Assembly (NCBI RefSeq): GCF_023073415.1
Contig: NZ_JADPJL010000034.1
Coordinates: forward strand, 31,979 to 95,978
Reading direction: 5' to 3'
DNA from: Bradyrhizobium sp. 190
GTDB lineage: Bacteria; Pseudomonadota; Alphaproteobacteria; Rhizobiales; Xanthobacteraceae
DNA: 64,000 nucleotides
Under the pieces are notes generated by a model. It was not told where the DNA came from and did not search any database. It saw nothing but the letters and a program-made list of their open reading frames with translations. The translations under genes and the position numbers were made by a program. Positions 34,364 through 44,632 of the stretch are shown piece after piece (position 1 is the stretch's first letter; every line of letters begins with the position of its first letter).

Positions 34364-35358
34364 CGGCCTCCCTTGTCGATGTGAGAAATTTGCGTCGCGT
34401 GTTCGACGTCTCAAAACCGTGGCTCAACCGCGTGCTGGAAGGTGGCCATCTGGAATTCCTGAAAGCCGTCGACGGCGTGACCTTCGACATCAGGAAGGGT
34501 GAAACATTCGCGCTCGTCGGCGAGTCAGGCTCAGGCAAGACTACCGTGGCGCGGATGGTGGTGGGACTGCTGCCGCCGAGTTCGGGCGAGGTCGTGATCG
34601 ACGGCGTGTCGATGACGAATGCGAGGCAGGCCCAGGCGCGACAGCGGCTGCGGCGCCGCATCCAGATGATCTTCCAGGATCCCTATGCGAGCCTCAATCC
34701 GCGTTTCAGGGTCGATGCCATCGTCTCCGAACCGATCCGGGCCTTCGACCTGATCCAGGGCGAGCGCGACATCCGTATGCGCGTCGGTGAATTATTGAGC
34801 GTCGTCGGCCTGCATGCCGATGACGGCCTGAAATATCCGCATGAATTCTCCGGCGGCCAGCGCCAGCGTATCGCGATTGCGCGCGCGCTGGCCTCGGAGG
34901 CCGAATTCATCGTCTGCGATGAGCCGACCTCGGCGCTGGACGTCTCCGTGCAGGCGCAGATCCTCAATTTGATGCGCGACCTTCAGGACAAGTTTGGGCT
35001 GACCTACCTCTTGATCAGCCATAACCTCGCCGTGGTCCGCCACATGGCGACCAGGATCGGCGTGATGTATCTCGGCCGCATCGTTGAGATTGCCGAAGGC
35101 CGCGAATTGTTCGCCAATCCCCGGATGCCCTACACCAAGATGCTGCTGGGCGCGGTTCCCGATCTCGCGATGTCCGGCCGCCAGCGGATTCCGGTCAAGG
35201 GCGAAATCCCCAATCCGATCCATCCGCCGCCCGGCTGCGCCTTCAATCCGCGCTGCCCGCTGGCGTTCGATCTCTGCCGGAAGGAAGCGCCCGTCCTGAT
35301 CGACGGCGTCGCCTGCCATGCCGTCAACCATCCGGTTGAGACCGCAGCCTTGGTATGA
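34360..35358 (+). CDS. ABC transporter ATP-binding protein, DppF-type, system 1
   Basis: A 332-residue ATPase: Walker A GESGSGKT, signature FSGGQRQR, Walker B FIVCDEPTSALD, switch-His SHNLA and a C-terminal GCAFNPRCPLAFDLCRKEAP block with Cys. ATG 34360 overlaps the upstream stop by ATGA. With the gene at 33365 it forms a heteromeric ATPase for the system 1 transporter. The gamma-glutamyltransferase gene follows after 103 bp. Confidence 0.95.
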   Translation: MTASLVDVRNLRRVFDVSKPWLNRVLEGGHLEFLKAVDGVTFDIRKGETFALVGESGSGKTTVARMVVGLLPPSSGEVVIDGVSMTNARQAQARQRLRRRIQMIFQDPYASLNPRFRVDAIVSEPIRAFDLIQGERDIRMRVGELLSVVGLHADDGLKYPHEFSGGQRQRIAIARALASEAEFIVCDEPTSALDVSVQAQILNLMRDLQDKFGLTYLLISHNLAVVRHMATRIGVMYLGRIVEIAEGRELFANPRMPYTKMLLGAVPDLAMSGRQRIPVKGEIPNPIHPPPGCAFNPRCPLAFDLCRKEAPVLIDGVACHAVNHPVETAALV

Positions 35359-35461
35359 TCACGGGAATGGGTGCAATGCGTGGCATCCCAGCGGTTGGCA
35401 TCCAGCCGCGCCTGTGGTCAAGTGTTTCAGCACCACGATACCAGCACCGCATCGGACTCTC

Positions 35462-37267
35462 ATGAGCAACATCAATCCCGATCCGTTCACCACCCGGCCG
35501 GAAATCGAAGGCACCTTTGGTGTCGTGACCTCGACGCACTGGATCGCGACCGCCGTCGGCATGGGTATCCTGGAAAAAGGCGGCAACGCCTTCGACGCCG
35601 GCGTGGCCACCGCCTTCACGCTGCAGGTAGTCGAGCCGCATCTGAACGGTCCCGGCGGCGATGTGCCCATCATCGTCCACGACACCCAACGCGGCCGCAC
35701 CGAGGTAATCTGCGGCCAGGGTCCCGCGCCGGCGAAGGCGACCATTGCACACTACAAGAGCGAAGGCCTGGAAATGGTGCCCGGCACCGGACTCTTGGCC
35801 GCCTGCGTACCCGGCACGTTCGAATCCTGGATGCTGCTGCTTCGCGACTACGGCACGATGCGGCTGCGCGACGTGCTGGAGCCCGCGATTGCCTACGCCC
35901 GCGACGGCTATCCGCTGGTCGAGCGAGCGGCGGCGACGATTCAGATCGTCGAGAAATTGTTCAGGAAGCACTGGACGACATCGGCCGCCGTCTACCTGCC
36001 GAACAACGAAGTGCCCAGGCCCGGCACGCTCTTCACCAACAAGCAGCTCTCGGAAACCTACGCCCGCATTCTCAAGGAGGCCGAAAGCGCCGGCTCCGAC
36101 CGCGTCGCGCAGATCGAGCGTGCGCGAAAATCCTGGTCACAGGGGTTTGTGGCGGAAGCGATCGACAAGTTCTGCCGCACGCAGGACGTGATGGACGTCT
36201 CCGGCTCACCGCACCGCGGCGTGCTTTCGGCCGACGACATGGCGCGCTGGCAGCCGACCGTCGAGGCGCCGCTGACCTACGACTACGGCCGCTACACCGT
36301 TTGCAAGCCCGGCGTCTGGAGCCAGGGTCCTGTCATGCTGCAGCAGCTTGCGCTGCTGAAGGGCTTTGAGCTCGACGGGCTCGATCCCGCCGGCCCCGAA
36401 TTCATTCATCTGCAGATCGAATGCGCCAAACTCGCCTTCGCCGATCGCGAGAAATTTTATGGCGACCCTGACTTCACCGACATCCCGATCGCGACCCTGC
36501 TGTCGGACGCCTATAACGACGAGCGCCGCAAGCTGATTTCCAAGGACAAGGCTTCGCTCGATTTCTTGCCCGGCTCGGTCGAGGGCTTCGGCTCGGTGGT
36601 AAAGCTGCGCCGCGCCGAGGGCCATCGCGAGGCGGTCGGCGCCATGGGCGCAGGCGAGCCGACCGTCGGCCGCTTCGGCGAGGTGCGCGGCGACACCGTG
36701 CATTTCGACATCATCGACCAGGCCGGCAACATGGTTTCGGCGACGCCGTCCGGTGGCTGGCTGCAATCCTCGCCGGTCATTCCGGAACTCGGCTTCTGCC
36801 TCGGCAGCCGCGCGCAGATGTTCTGGCTGGAGGAAGATCACCCTGCGGCGCTGGCGCCGGGCAAGCGCCCCCGCACCACGCTCTCGCCGACCATGTGCTA
36901 TCGCGATGGCGAGCCGTACATGGCCTGGGGGTCGCCGGGCGGCGACCAGCAGGATCAATGGACCACGCAATTCTTCCTGCGCCATGTCCACGCCAAACTG
37001 AACCTGCAGGAAGCGATCGACGCGCCGGCATGGCATTCCGAACACTTCCCGATATCGTTCTGGCCGCGCACCGCGCGTCCCGGCGTGCTCGTGGTCGAGA
37101 ACCGCGTGCCGAAGGCGACCGCCGATGCGTTGAAGAACCGCGGCCATGTCGTCGAAATCGGCCCCGACTGGTCGGAAGGCCGCCTCACCGCAGCCTCGAG
37201 GGTTGGCCGTCGCCGCCGCGCCGCCGCCAATCCCAGGGGCATGCAAGGCTACGCGGCGGGACGATAG
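35462..37267 (+). CDS. Gamma-glutamyltransferase family protein
   Basis: A 601-residue GGT-family Ntn-hydrolase. The large-subunit start THWIATAVGMGILEKGGNAFDAGVATAFTLQVVEPHLNG is typical. The catalytic Thr, which becomes the small-subunit N-terminus, is Thr412 in GDTVHFDIIDQAGNMVSATPSGG. The family cleaves gamma-glutamyl amides such as glutathione or acts as an acylase. No clear signal peptide is seen at the ATG 35462 start (MSNINPDPFTTR), so a cytosolic form is likely; that fits an importer of a gamma-glutamyl peptide. It lies between ABC system 1 and a DUF1028 gene (16 bp). Confidence 0.92.
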   Translation: MSNINPDPFTTRPEIEGTFGVVTSTHWIATAVGMGILEKGGNAFDAGVATAFTLQVVEPHLNGPGGDVPIIVHDTQRGRTEVICGQGPAPAKATIAHYKSEGLEMVPGTGLLAACVPGTFESWMLLLRDYGTMRLRDVLEPAIAYARDGYPLVERAAATIQIVEKLFRKHWTTSAAVYLPNNEVPRPGTLFTNKQLSETYARILKEAESAGSDRVAQIERARKSWSQGFVAEAIDKFCRTQDVMDVSGSPHRGVLSADDMARWQPTVEAPLTYDYGRYTVCKPGVWSQGPVMLQQLALLKGFELDGLDPAGPEFIHLQIECAKLAFADREKFYGDPDFTDIPIATLLSDAYNDERRKLISKDKASLDFLPGSVEGFGSVVKLRRAEGHREAVGAMGAGEPTVGRFGEVRGDTVHFDIIDQAGNMVSATPSGGWLQSSPVIPELGFCLGSRAQMFWLEEDHPAALAPGKRPRTTLSPTMCYRDGEPYMAWGSPGGDQQDQWTTQFFLRHVHAKLNLQEAIDAPAWHSEHFPISFWPRTARPGVLVVENRVPKATADALKNRGHVVEIGPDWSEGRLTAASRVGRRRRAAANPRGMQGYAAGR

Positions 37268-37283
37268 TTAGAGAAGAGACAAG

Positions 37284-37990
37284 ATGACCTGGTCGATCAT
37301 CGCCCGCGATCCCTCAACCGGCCAAATCGGCATCGCCGTCGCGACCAGGTTTTTCGCCGTCGGCGCACGCGTGCCGCATGTCGCACCCGGCATCGGCGGC
37401 GTCGCGACGCAAGCGCTGGTCAATCCGTATTACGGCATCGATGGGGTGAAGCTGTTGCGCGAAGGGCGCGAGCCGCGCGAGGTGGTGGACACGCTGATCG
37501 CCGCGGACGGCGGCCGTCAGGCCCGACAGCTTCATGTCATGGATATCAAGGGCCGGATCGCCGCGCATACCGGCACCGAATGCGTCGACTGGTGCGGACA
37601 TATTCAGGGCGACAGCTTTTCCCTCGCCGGCAACATGCTGGCGGGCGCGGCCGTGCTCGACGACACCGCAAAAGCCTATGCCGCCAATGCCAGCCTGCCC
37701 TTTGCGCAGCGGCTGATCGCGGCCATGAAAGCCGGCGAAGCCGCGGGCGGCGACAAGCGCGGCAAGCAATCTGCGGCCCTACTGATCCAGGGCGACGAGG
37801 AATGGTCCGATCTCGACCTGCGCGTCGACGATCACACCGATCCGCTCGCCGAACTCGATCGGCTGGAACAGGTCAGCCGCGAGCGCTGGGTGTATTTCCG
37901 CCCCTTCCTACCGACGCGGAAGAATCCGGCCGGCGTTACCGACCGGGCGGTCATCGATGCAACGATTGAAGCCGCGACGGCGGGCAAGGC

Positions 37991-37994
<4 letters not shown>
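37284..37994 (+). CDS. DUF1028 family protein (Ntn-hydrolase fold)
   Basis: A 236-residue DUF1028 protein. The conserved start TWSIIARDPSTGQIGIAVATRFFAVGARVPHVAPGIGGVATQA and the central AHTGTECVDWCGHIQGDSFSLAGNML identify it; a fold like Ntn-hydrolases is known for the family. Reaction is not known. Its ATG lies 16 bp after the GGT stop, and its stop overlaps the next ATPase gene by ATGA, placing two Ntn-type proteins and a transporter in one operon. An amide hydrolase is a reasonable guess. Confidence 0.92.
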
Positions 37995-38976
<982 letters not shown>

Positions 38977-38980
<4 letters not shown>

Positions 38981-40083
38981 CCGCGCTTCTCGAAGTCGAA
39001 GGCCTGGTGAAACATTTCGTTGCCGCGCGTTCGGTATTCGGAACGCCCACCGCCTATGTCAAAGCGGTCGATGGCGTCAGCTTCACCGTCGAGGCTGGCA
39101 AGACGCTGGCGCTGGTCGGCGAATCCGGCTGCGGCAAATCCACCGTGAGCCGGCTGGTGCTGCGGCTGATCGAACCCGATGCCGGAACCGTGCGCTTCGA
39201 AGGCCGCGACCTCGGCTCGCTTGACGCCAACAAGTTGCGCGCCTTCCGCCGCGACGCGCAGATCATTTTCCAGGACCCTTATGCGTCGCTCAACCCGCGC
39301 ATGACCGTCAGCCAGATCCTCACTGAGCCGCTGGCGCTGCACGATCTGGTACCGTCACCACGCCGGCGTGAGCGGGTTGAAGAACTGTTGCGGCTGGTCG
39401 GACTCGAACCGCGCTTTGCCCGCCGCTATCCGCATGAATTTTCCGGCGGCCAGCGCCAGCGCATCGCGATTGCGCGGGCACTGGCGGTGGAGCCGAAACT
39501 CATCATCTGCGATGAGCCGGTATCGGCGCTCGACGTCTCGATCCGCTCGCAAATCCTCAACTTGCTGCGCGACCTGCAGGACCGGCTTGGCCTCGCCTAC
39601 ATCTTCGTCAGCCACGATCTCGCGGTCGTAAAACACATCGCCGACCGCGTCGCCGTGATGAATCTCGGCGGTATCGTCGAGACCGCGGCCGCCGACGCGC
39701 TGTTCGCCGCCCCCCGGCATCCCTATAGCCGCGCGCTGCTGTCGGCCATTCCGGTGCCCAAGCCGCAGGCCAAACGCAGCCGCATCGTGCTGGAGGGCGA
39801 GATGCCGAGCGCGCTCAACCCGCCGTCCGGCTGCCGCTTCCATACCCGCTGCCCCTATGTCATCGCGCGCTGCCGCACTGAAATTCCGCTGCTGCTCGCC
39901 GACGGCACGGGACACGCCACCGCCTGTCACCGTATTGCGGAATTGCCGGCGCCTGAGAATATCGTTCCCGCCGATGGCGGCTTTTCGCCGGTGCTGGAAA
40001 AATTGGTCGCCGCCTTCAGCGGTGGCACGGAAGGTGCAAGCCGCGCCGGGGTTGATATATCAGGGACACGGCCAACAGCGTAA
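38977..40083 (+). CDS. ABC transporter ATP-binding protein, DppF-type, system 2
   Basis: A 368-residue ATPase: Walker A GESGCGKST, signature FSGGQRQR, Walker B LIICDEPVSALD, switch-His SHDLAV and a C-terminal GCRFHTRCPYVIARC block. The C-terminus is longer than in the system 1 partner by about 35 residues. ATG 38977 overlaps the upstream stop by ATGA. The solute-binding protein follows after 22 bp. Confidence 0.95.
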
Positions 40084-40105
40084 TCGTGGATAAGGGGATG
40101 GCAGC

Positions 40106-41617
40106 ATGAAAATCTTTCGTTTGGCAGTCACCGCGGCGGCGCTGCTGCTGTCGCTTCCGGCCACCGTTCAGGCCCAGACGACGCTTCGCATCGGGCTCGC
40201 CGAGGATCCTGACATCCTCGACCCGACCATGGCCCGCACCTATGTGGGCCGCATCGTGTTCGCGTCGTTCTGCGACAAGCTGTTCGACATTGACGAGAAG
40301 CTCAACATCGTGCCGCAGCTCGCTCTAAGCCACGAGACCTCGGCCGACGGCAAGGAAGTCACCATCAAGCTCAGGCCCGGCGTCAAGTTTCACGACGGCG
40401 AGCCCCTCAACGCGGAAGCCGCAAAGTTTTCGCTGGAGCGCCATCTGACATTTCCGGGCTCGTTTCGAAAACCGGAACTGGCGGCGGTCGATCACATCGA
40501 TGTCGTCGATCCCCTCACCATCAAGCTGATATTGAAGGCCCCCTACTCGCCGCTGGTCGCGCAGCTCACCGATCGCGCCGGGATGATGGTGTCGCCCAAG
40601 GCGGCAAAAGAGGCCGGCGACAAGTTCGGGCTGCGCCCGGTTTGCGCCGGTCCCTACAAATTCGTCGAGCGCGTGCAGCAGGACCGCATGGTGTTCGAAA
40701 AATTCGCCGACTACTGGAACAAGGATAACATCCACATCGACCGCATCGTCTATCTGCCGCTGGTGGATGCGACGGTGCGCCTTGCCAACCTGAAATCCGG
40801 CGGCCTCGACCTGATCGAACGCGTGCTTGCGACGGACCTCAAGGAGGTGCAGTCGGATCCGAAACTCAAACTGTCCAGCGCAATCGAGCTCGGCTATCAG
40901 GGCGTGACGCTGAACGTCGGCAAGGACAAGGCCAAGGGGCCGCTCAGCCAGTCCGCAAAGGTGCGGCAGGCACTCGACCTCTCGCTCGACCGCGACGCGA
41001 TCAGCCAGGTGGTGTCCAACGGCGAGTTCAAACCCGGAAACCAGTGGGTCAATCCCGATCATCCCTATTACCAGAAGGCGTTTCCGGTGCCGAAGCGCGA
41101 CGTGGCCAAGGCCAAGGCGTTGTTGAAGGAAGCCGGCGTCACGCCGCCGATCAGCGTCGACTTCATGGTTTCGAAAGGCGCGGAAACCGAAGCGGCATCC
41201 CAGGTGATCCAGTCGATGGCGGCCGAGGCCGGTTTCGACATGAAGCTCAGGGTCACCGAGTTCGCAACGTCGCTGAAACAGGCCGAAGCCGGAGAATACC
41301 AGGCTTATCTGCTGGCCTGGAGCGGGCGGATCGATCCGGACGGTAACTCCTACGTCTTCCAGAAGACCGACGCGCCGCAGAACTACAGCGCCTGGTCAAA
41401 CAAGGAAGCCGACAAGGCACTCGATGACGGCCGCCTTGTGACGGATCCGGCGCAGCGCAAGGCGATCTATGAAAAGTTGGCGAAGGTCGTGCTCGAAGAG
41501 AAGCCGCTGCTCTACATCTATCACCGCCGCATCCTGATCGCGCATACCACCAAGCTCGAAGGCTACAAGCAGATGCCGGACGGGCTGGTGCGCGTGGTCG
41601 GGCTGAAGCTGAAGTGA
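40106..41617 (+). CDS. Family 5 (Dpp/Opp) ABC transporter solute-binding protein, system 2
   Basis: A 503-residue binding protein with a signal peptide (residues 1-23, ending VQA-Q) and the SBP_bac_5 block KEVTIKLRPGVKFHDGEPLNAEAAKFSLERH. It differs from the system 1 SBP, so the two systems likely have different ligands. It lies after its own ATPases rather than first, unlike system 1. A palindromic repeat separates it from its permeases. Confidence 0.94.
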   Translation: MKIFRLAVTAAALLLSLPATVQAQTTLRIGLAEDPDILDPTMARTYVGRIVFASFCDKLFDIDEKLNIVPQLALSHETSADGKEVTIKLRPGVKFHDGEPLNAEAAKFSLERHLTFPGSFRKPELAAVDHIDVVDPLTIKLILKAPYSPLVAQLTDRAGMMVSPKAAKEAGDKFGLRPVCAGPYKFVERVQQDRMVFEKFADYWNKDNIHIDRIVYLPLVDATVRLANLKSGGLDLIERVLATDLKEVQSDPKLKLSSAIELGYQGVTLNVGKDKAKGPLSQSAKVRQALDLSLDRDAISQVVSNGEFKPGNQWVNPDHPYYQKAFPVPKRDVAKAKALLKEAGVTPPISVDFMVSKGAETEAASQVIQSMAAEAGFDMKLRVTEFATSLKQAEAGEYQAYLLAWSGRIDPDGNSYVFQKTDAPQNYSAWSNKEADKALDDGRLVTDPAQRKAIYEKLAKVVLEEKPLLYIYHRRILIAHTTKLEGYKQMPDGLVRVVGLKLK

Positions 41618-41637
41618 GCAGCGTTCTCTCGCTCTCA

Positions 41638-41773
41638 TGTCCCGGATGCATTGCAGCGCGTAAGCGGTGCAATGCTAAGCCGGGATCCGATTGGTCCAAT
41701 ACCCTCCATCCCTCTCGCATGGGTCCCGGTTCTGCAGCGCAGCGTTGCACGCTGCCCTGCGCCCGGGACACGA
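41638..41773. repeat. Imperfect palindromic repeat, family E (copy 2)
   Basis: Starts TGTCCCGGATGCATTGCAGCG with the internal complement CGGTGCAATGCTAAGCCGGGA, and ends GCGCCCGGGACACGA. It lies between the binding protein and permease genes and forms nested hairpins. Related to the element at 15915-16096. Confidence 0.7.
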
Positions 41774-41780
41774 TTGAACG

Positions 41781-42722
41781 ATGCTGAACTTCCTCGTACG
41801 GCGCGTCGTCCAGCTCATCCCGACGCTGTTCTTCGTCTCGATCCTGATCTTCTCGCTGCAGCAATTGCTGCCGGGCGATCCGGCGCTTGTCATGGCGGGT
41901 GAGGAACGCGACCCTGATGTCATCGCGCAGATCCGCCAGCAATACCGGCTCGATCAGCCGGTGCCGGTGCAATATGTCTACTGGGTCAAGGGAGTGCTGT
42001 CGGGCGATTTCGGCGAGTCGCTGCGCAACAAGGTATCGGTGCGCGAGTTGATTGCGCAGAAACTGCCGGTGACGATGCAACTGGCGTCGATGGCCATCGT
42101 CATTGCCTTTCTGGTCGGTATCCCCGCGGGAATCATATCGGCGGTCAAGAAAGGCACGGCCTGGGATTATGGCGCGAATTTCTTCGCGCTGTGGGGAATC
42201 TCGACACCCAACTTCTGGCTCGGCATCATGCTGATCTTCCTGTTCTCCATCAAGCTCGGCTGGCTGCCGGCATCGGGCTATGTGCCGCTGACCGAGAACT
42301 GGCGCGCCAGCATCGCCTCCACCATCATGCCGGCTTTCGTGCTGGGCAATGCGATCGCCGCCATCCTGATGCGGCATACCCGCAGCGCCATGCTGCAGGT
42401 GCTGGAAAGCGATTACGTCCGCACCGCCCGCGCCAAGGGCCTTTCAGAACGCTCCGTGATTCTCAAGCACGCCATGCGCAACGCGTTGACGCCAATCATT
42501 ACGCTAGGCGCGCTCGAACTGGGCACGCTGCTGTCGGGCGCGGTGCTGACCGAACAGATTTTCTCGATTCCGGGCTTTGGCAAGCTGATCGTCGATGCCG
42601 TGTTCAACCGCGACTACGCGGTCGTGCAGGGCGTCGTGCTGACGACGGCGACGATCTACATCACGCTCAATCTCATCGCCGACATTGCCTATGTCCTCGT
42701 CAATCCACGGCTGAGGACGTAG
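41781..42722 (+). CDS. ABC transporter permease, DppB-type, system 2
   Basis: A 313-residue permease: N-terminal LNFLVRRVVQLIPTLFFVSILIFSL, gate region LLPGDPALVMAGEERDPDVIAQIRQQYRLDQPVPVQY, and the EAA loop RAKGLSERSVILKHAMRNALTPIIT. About six membrane segments. It is followed 3 bp later by the DppC-type gene. Confidence 0.95.
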   Translation: MLNFLVRRVVQLIPTLFFVSILIFSLQQLLPGDPALVMAGEERDPDVIAQIRQQYRLDQPVPVQYVYWVKGVLSGDFGESLRNKVSVRELIAQKLPVTMQLASMAIVIAFLVGIPAGIISAVKKGTAWDYGANFFALWGISTPNFWLGIMLIFLFSIKLGWLPASGYVPLTENWRASIASTIMPAFVLGNAIAAILMRHTRSAMLQVLESDYVRTARAKGLSERSVILKHAMRNALTPIITLGALELGTLLSGAVLTEQIFSIPGFGKLIVDAVFNRDYAVVQGVVLTTATIYITLNLIADIAYVLVNPRLRT

Positions 42723-42725
42723 GCC

Positions 42726-43613
42726 ATGGCCGACACCACGCTCAGCGCGTTACCGATTGCCGTCTCCGACGAACTGGAGAGCCCGGCGCGCCGCGCGTTG
42801 CGGCGCCTGTTCAAGCGCAAGGGCGCGGTAGCGGGCCTTGTCGTGATCGCAACTTTCGTCCTGCTCGCGCTGTTTGCGCCGCTGATCTCGCCTTATGAGC
42901 CGATCGCGACGAGCTGGTCGCTGGTGCGCAAGCCGCCTTCCGCGCTGCACTGGTTCGGGACCGACGAGCTCGGCCGCGACATTCTTGCCCGCGTGATCTA
43001 CGGCGCGCGGGCGTCGCTGCTGGCCGGCGCGATCTCGGTCGGGATCGCGCTTTCGATCGGCGTGCCGCTCGGCCTCTTGTCGGGTTATCGCGGCGGCTTC
43101 ATCGACGCCCTGATCAGCCGCATGACGGACGCGATGCTGGCCTGCCCGTTCCTGATTCTCGCGATTGCGCTGGCGGCGTTTCTCGGGCCGAGCCTCGGCA
43201 ATGCGATGATCGCGATCGGCATATCAGCGACGCCGATCTTCGTGCGGCTCACGCGAGGCCAGGTGATGAGCGTCAAGGTCGAGGACTATGTCGAGGCCGC
43301 GCGCGCCATGGGCAATCCGCGCTGGCGTATCGCGCTGTTTCACATCCTGCCCAACATCATGCCGGCGCTTCTGGTGCAAGCGACGCTGTCGATCGCCGCC
43401 GCGATCATTGCGGAAGCCGCGCTGTCCTTCCTCGGCCTCGGCCAGCAGCCACCCGCGCCGTCCTGGGGCAGCATGCTCAACGCTGCGCAACGCTTCCTCA
43501 CCAACGCGCCCTGGATGGCGGTCTGGCCGGGGCTCGCGATCTTCCTCGTGGTGCTGTCGTTCAATCTGGTCGGCGACGGCCTGCGCGATGCGCTGGATCC
43601 AAGGGAGAGGTAG
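42726..43613 (+). CDS. ABC transporter permease, DppC-type, system 2
   Basis: A 295-residue permease with a cytosolic N-terminus, HWFGTDELGRDILARVIYGARASL, the EAA loop AARAMGNPRWRIALFHILPNIMPAL and the C-terminal VVLSFNLVGDGLRDALDPRER. It completes a D2-F2-A2-B2-C2 set. A palindromic repeat follows, then a RidA-like gene in the opposite direction. Confidence 0.95.
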   Translation: MADTTLSALPIAVSDELESPARRALRRLFKRKGAVAGLVVIATFVLLALFAPLISPYEPIATSWSLVRKPPSALHWFGTDELGRDILARVIYGARASLLAGAISVGIALSIGVPLGLLSGYRGGFIDALISRMTDAMLACPFLILAIALAAFLGPSLGNAMIAIGISATPIFVRLTRGQVMSVKVEDYVEAARAMGNPRWRIALFHILPNIMPALLVQATLSIAAAIIAEAALSFLGLGQQPPAPSWGSMLNAAQRFLTNAPWMAVWPGLAIFLVVLSFNLVGDGLRDALDPRER

Positions 43614-43623
43614 GCGCAGAGAA

Positions 43624-43735
43624 CCGTCATTGCGAGCGCAGCGAGGCAATCCATGGCGCGGCAAAGGAAAGATGGATTGCTTCGTCGCTACGCTCCCTTG
43701 CGCAAACGCTTCGCGTTTGTCGCAGGCAATGACGA
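43624..43735. repeat. Palindromic intergenic repeat, family C (copy 2)
   Basis: CGTCATTGCGAGCGCAGCGAGGCAATCCAT and its mirror ATGGATTGCTTCGTCGC...GGCAATGACG, with an inserted CGCAAACGCTTCGCGTTTGTCG hairpin. Longer than copy 1 at 24288. It lies between convergent genes and could terminate the transporter operon. Confidence 0.9.
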
Positions 43736-43761
43736 AGAAGGCTAATTCCTTCGGGCAGTCG

Positions 43762-44505
43762 CTAAATCACCACCTCCCGCAGCACCCGACGGCAATCCAT
43801 CTCATATTCGAGATCGATCACGGGCGGCCGTGCGAAATGCCAGGTCAATCCCGACCGCGCGACGCCGCGGCGAACCATGGCTTCGGCAAGGACGGGATGG
43901 AAATCGTGCACGGTGTAGGTCTGCGTCGCCGTCGCATCGTTCCAGCCAAAACCGAATGCGCCCATGCGCTGTTCCATCACGCCGACGACGTAACGAACCT
44001 TTTCCGCAATGCCCTCGGGGCTGAGGTCGCGGTAGCGCACCGTACGCTCCGCATAGCTGGCGTTTCCTTCCTGCGACTCGCCGCTGCCCGCGATCACGAA
44101 ACTCGACGCCGTGCTCTGGCTCGGCCGCGTAAACGAGAAGGCGTAGAATGACGGTTCGGTCGGCGGATCGATCTCCGGACAGACATTGCTGCGCGCGACC
44201 GGATTGGTCTTGCCGTCATAGATGCCCCACTCCGCCAGCGTCTTGACGTAGTGCAGGTTGAAATTGCGGAATCCTTCGTCGGTGAAGGCTGCCGGCGAAC
44301 GCAGCTCGCAGGCGCAGAACGATGTCAGCGGCCTGCCCGCTGCCTGAATGTACTTTGCGATTTGTGCAAATCCCTCGGCCAGCGGCAGCCATTTGTCGAA
44401 ACGCACCCGTTCGATTTCATGACCCGGGTTGGCCGCCACACCGCCTGAATACTGAAATACGGCCGGGATGAAGCGGTAGTTGCCGGCGGGAAAGTCGCTC
44501 GTCAT
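43762..44505 (-). CDS. RidA/YjgF-like protein, CnbZ-type deaminase candidate
   Basis: A 247-residue protein. The C-terminal half has a RidA/YjgF pattern: SSFVIAGSGES, GIAEKVRYVVGVMEQRMGAFGFGWNDATATQTYTVHDFHPVL, then a conserved Arg and the end GLTWHFARPPVIDLEYEMDCRR. The N-terminal half (about residues 1-110) is not typical RidA. The total length and two-part form recall proteins named 2-amino-5-chloromuconate deaminase (CnbZ), a group I know by name but cannot check here. An enamine/imine or aminomuconate-like deaminase role is inferred. It faces the end of the transporter cluster. Confidence 0.65.
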   Translation of the reverse strand: MTSDFPAGNYRFIPAVFQYSGGVAANPGHEIERVRFDKWLPLAEGFAQIAKYIQAAGRPLTSFCACELRSPAAFTDEGFRNFNLHYVKTLAEWGIYDGKTNPVARSNVCPEIDPPTEPSFYAFSFTRPSQSTASSFVIAGSGESQEGNASYAERTVRYRDLSPEGIAEKVRYVVGVMEQRMGAFGFGWNDATATQTYTVHDFHPVLAEAMVRRGVARSGLTWHFARPPVIDLEYEMDCRRVLREVVI

Positions 44506-44570
44506 GTTGGCTCCCTGTTTTTCTTCTTTCCTAGCATGCAGAACCGGTGGCGTCTCCGGCTGTCGACACG

Positions 44571-44606
44571 AAAAAGGCGACGGCAGCGATGTCCGCTGCC
44601 GTCGCC
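44571..44606 (-). terminator. Rho-independent terminator of the RND efflux operon
   Basis: Read on the minus strand, GGCGACGGCAGC and GCTGCCGTCGCC make a perfect 12-bp stem with a 7-nt loop, followed by TTTTTCG. It lies directly after the pump gene stop codon and separates the operon from the RidA-like gene. Confidence 0.92.
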
Positions 44607-44632
44607 CATAACATCTTTCCAGCGCTGAAGGC

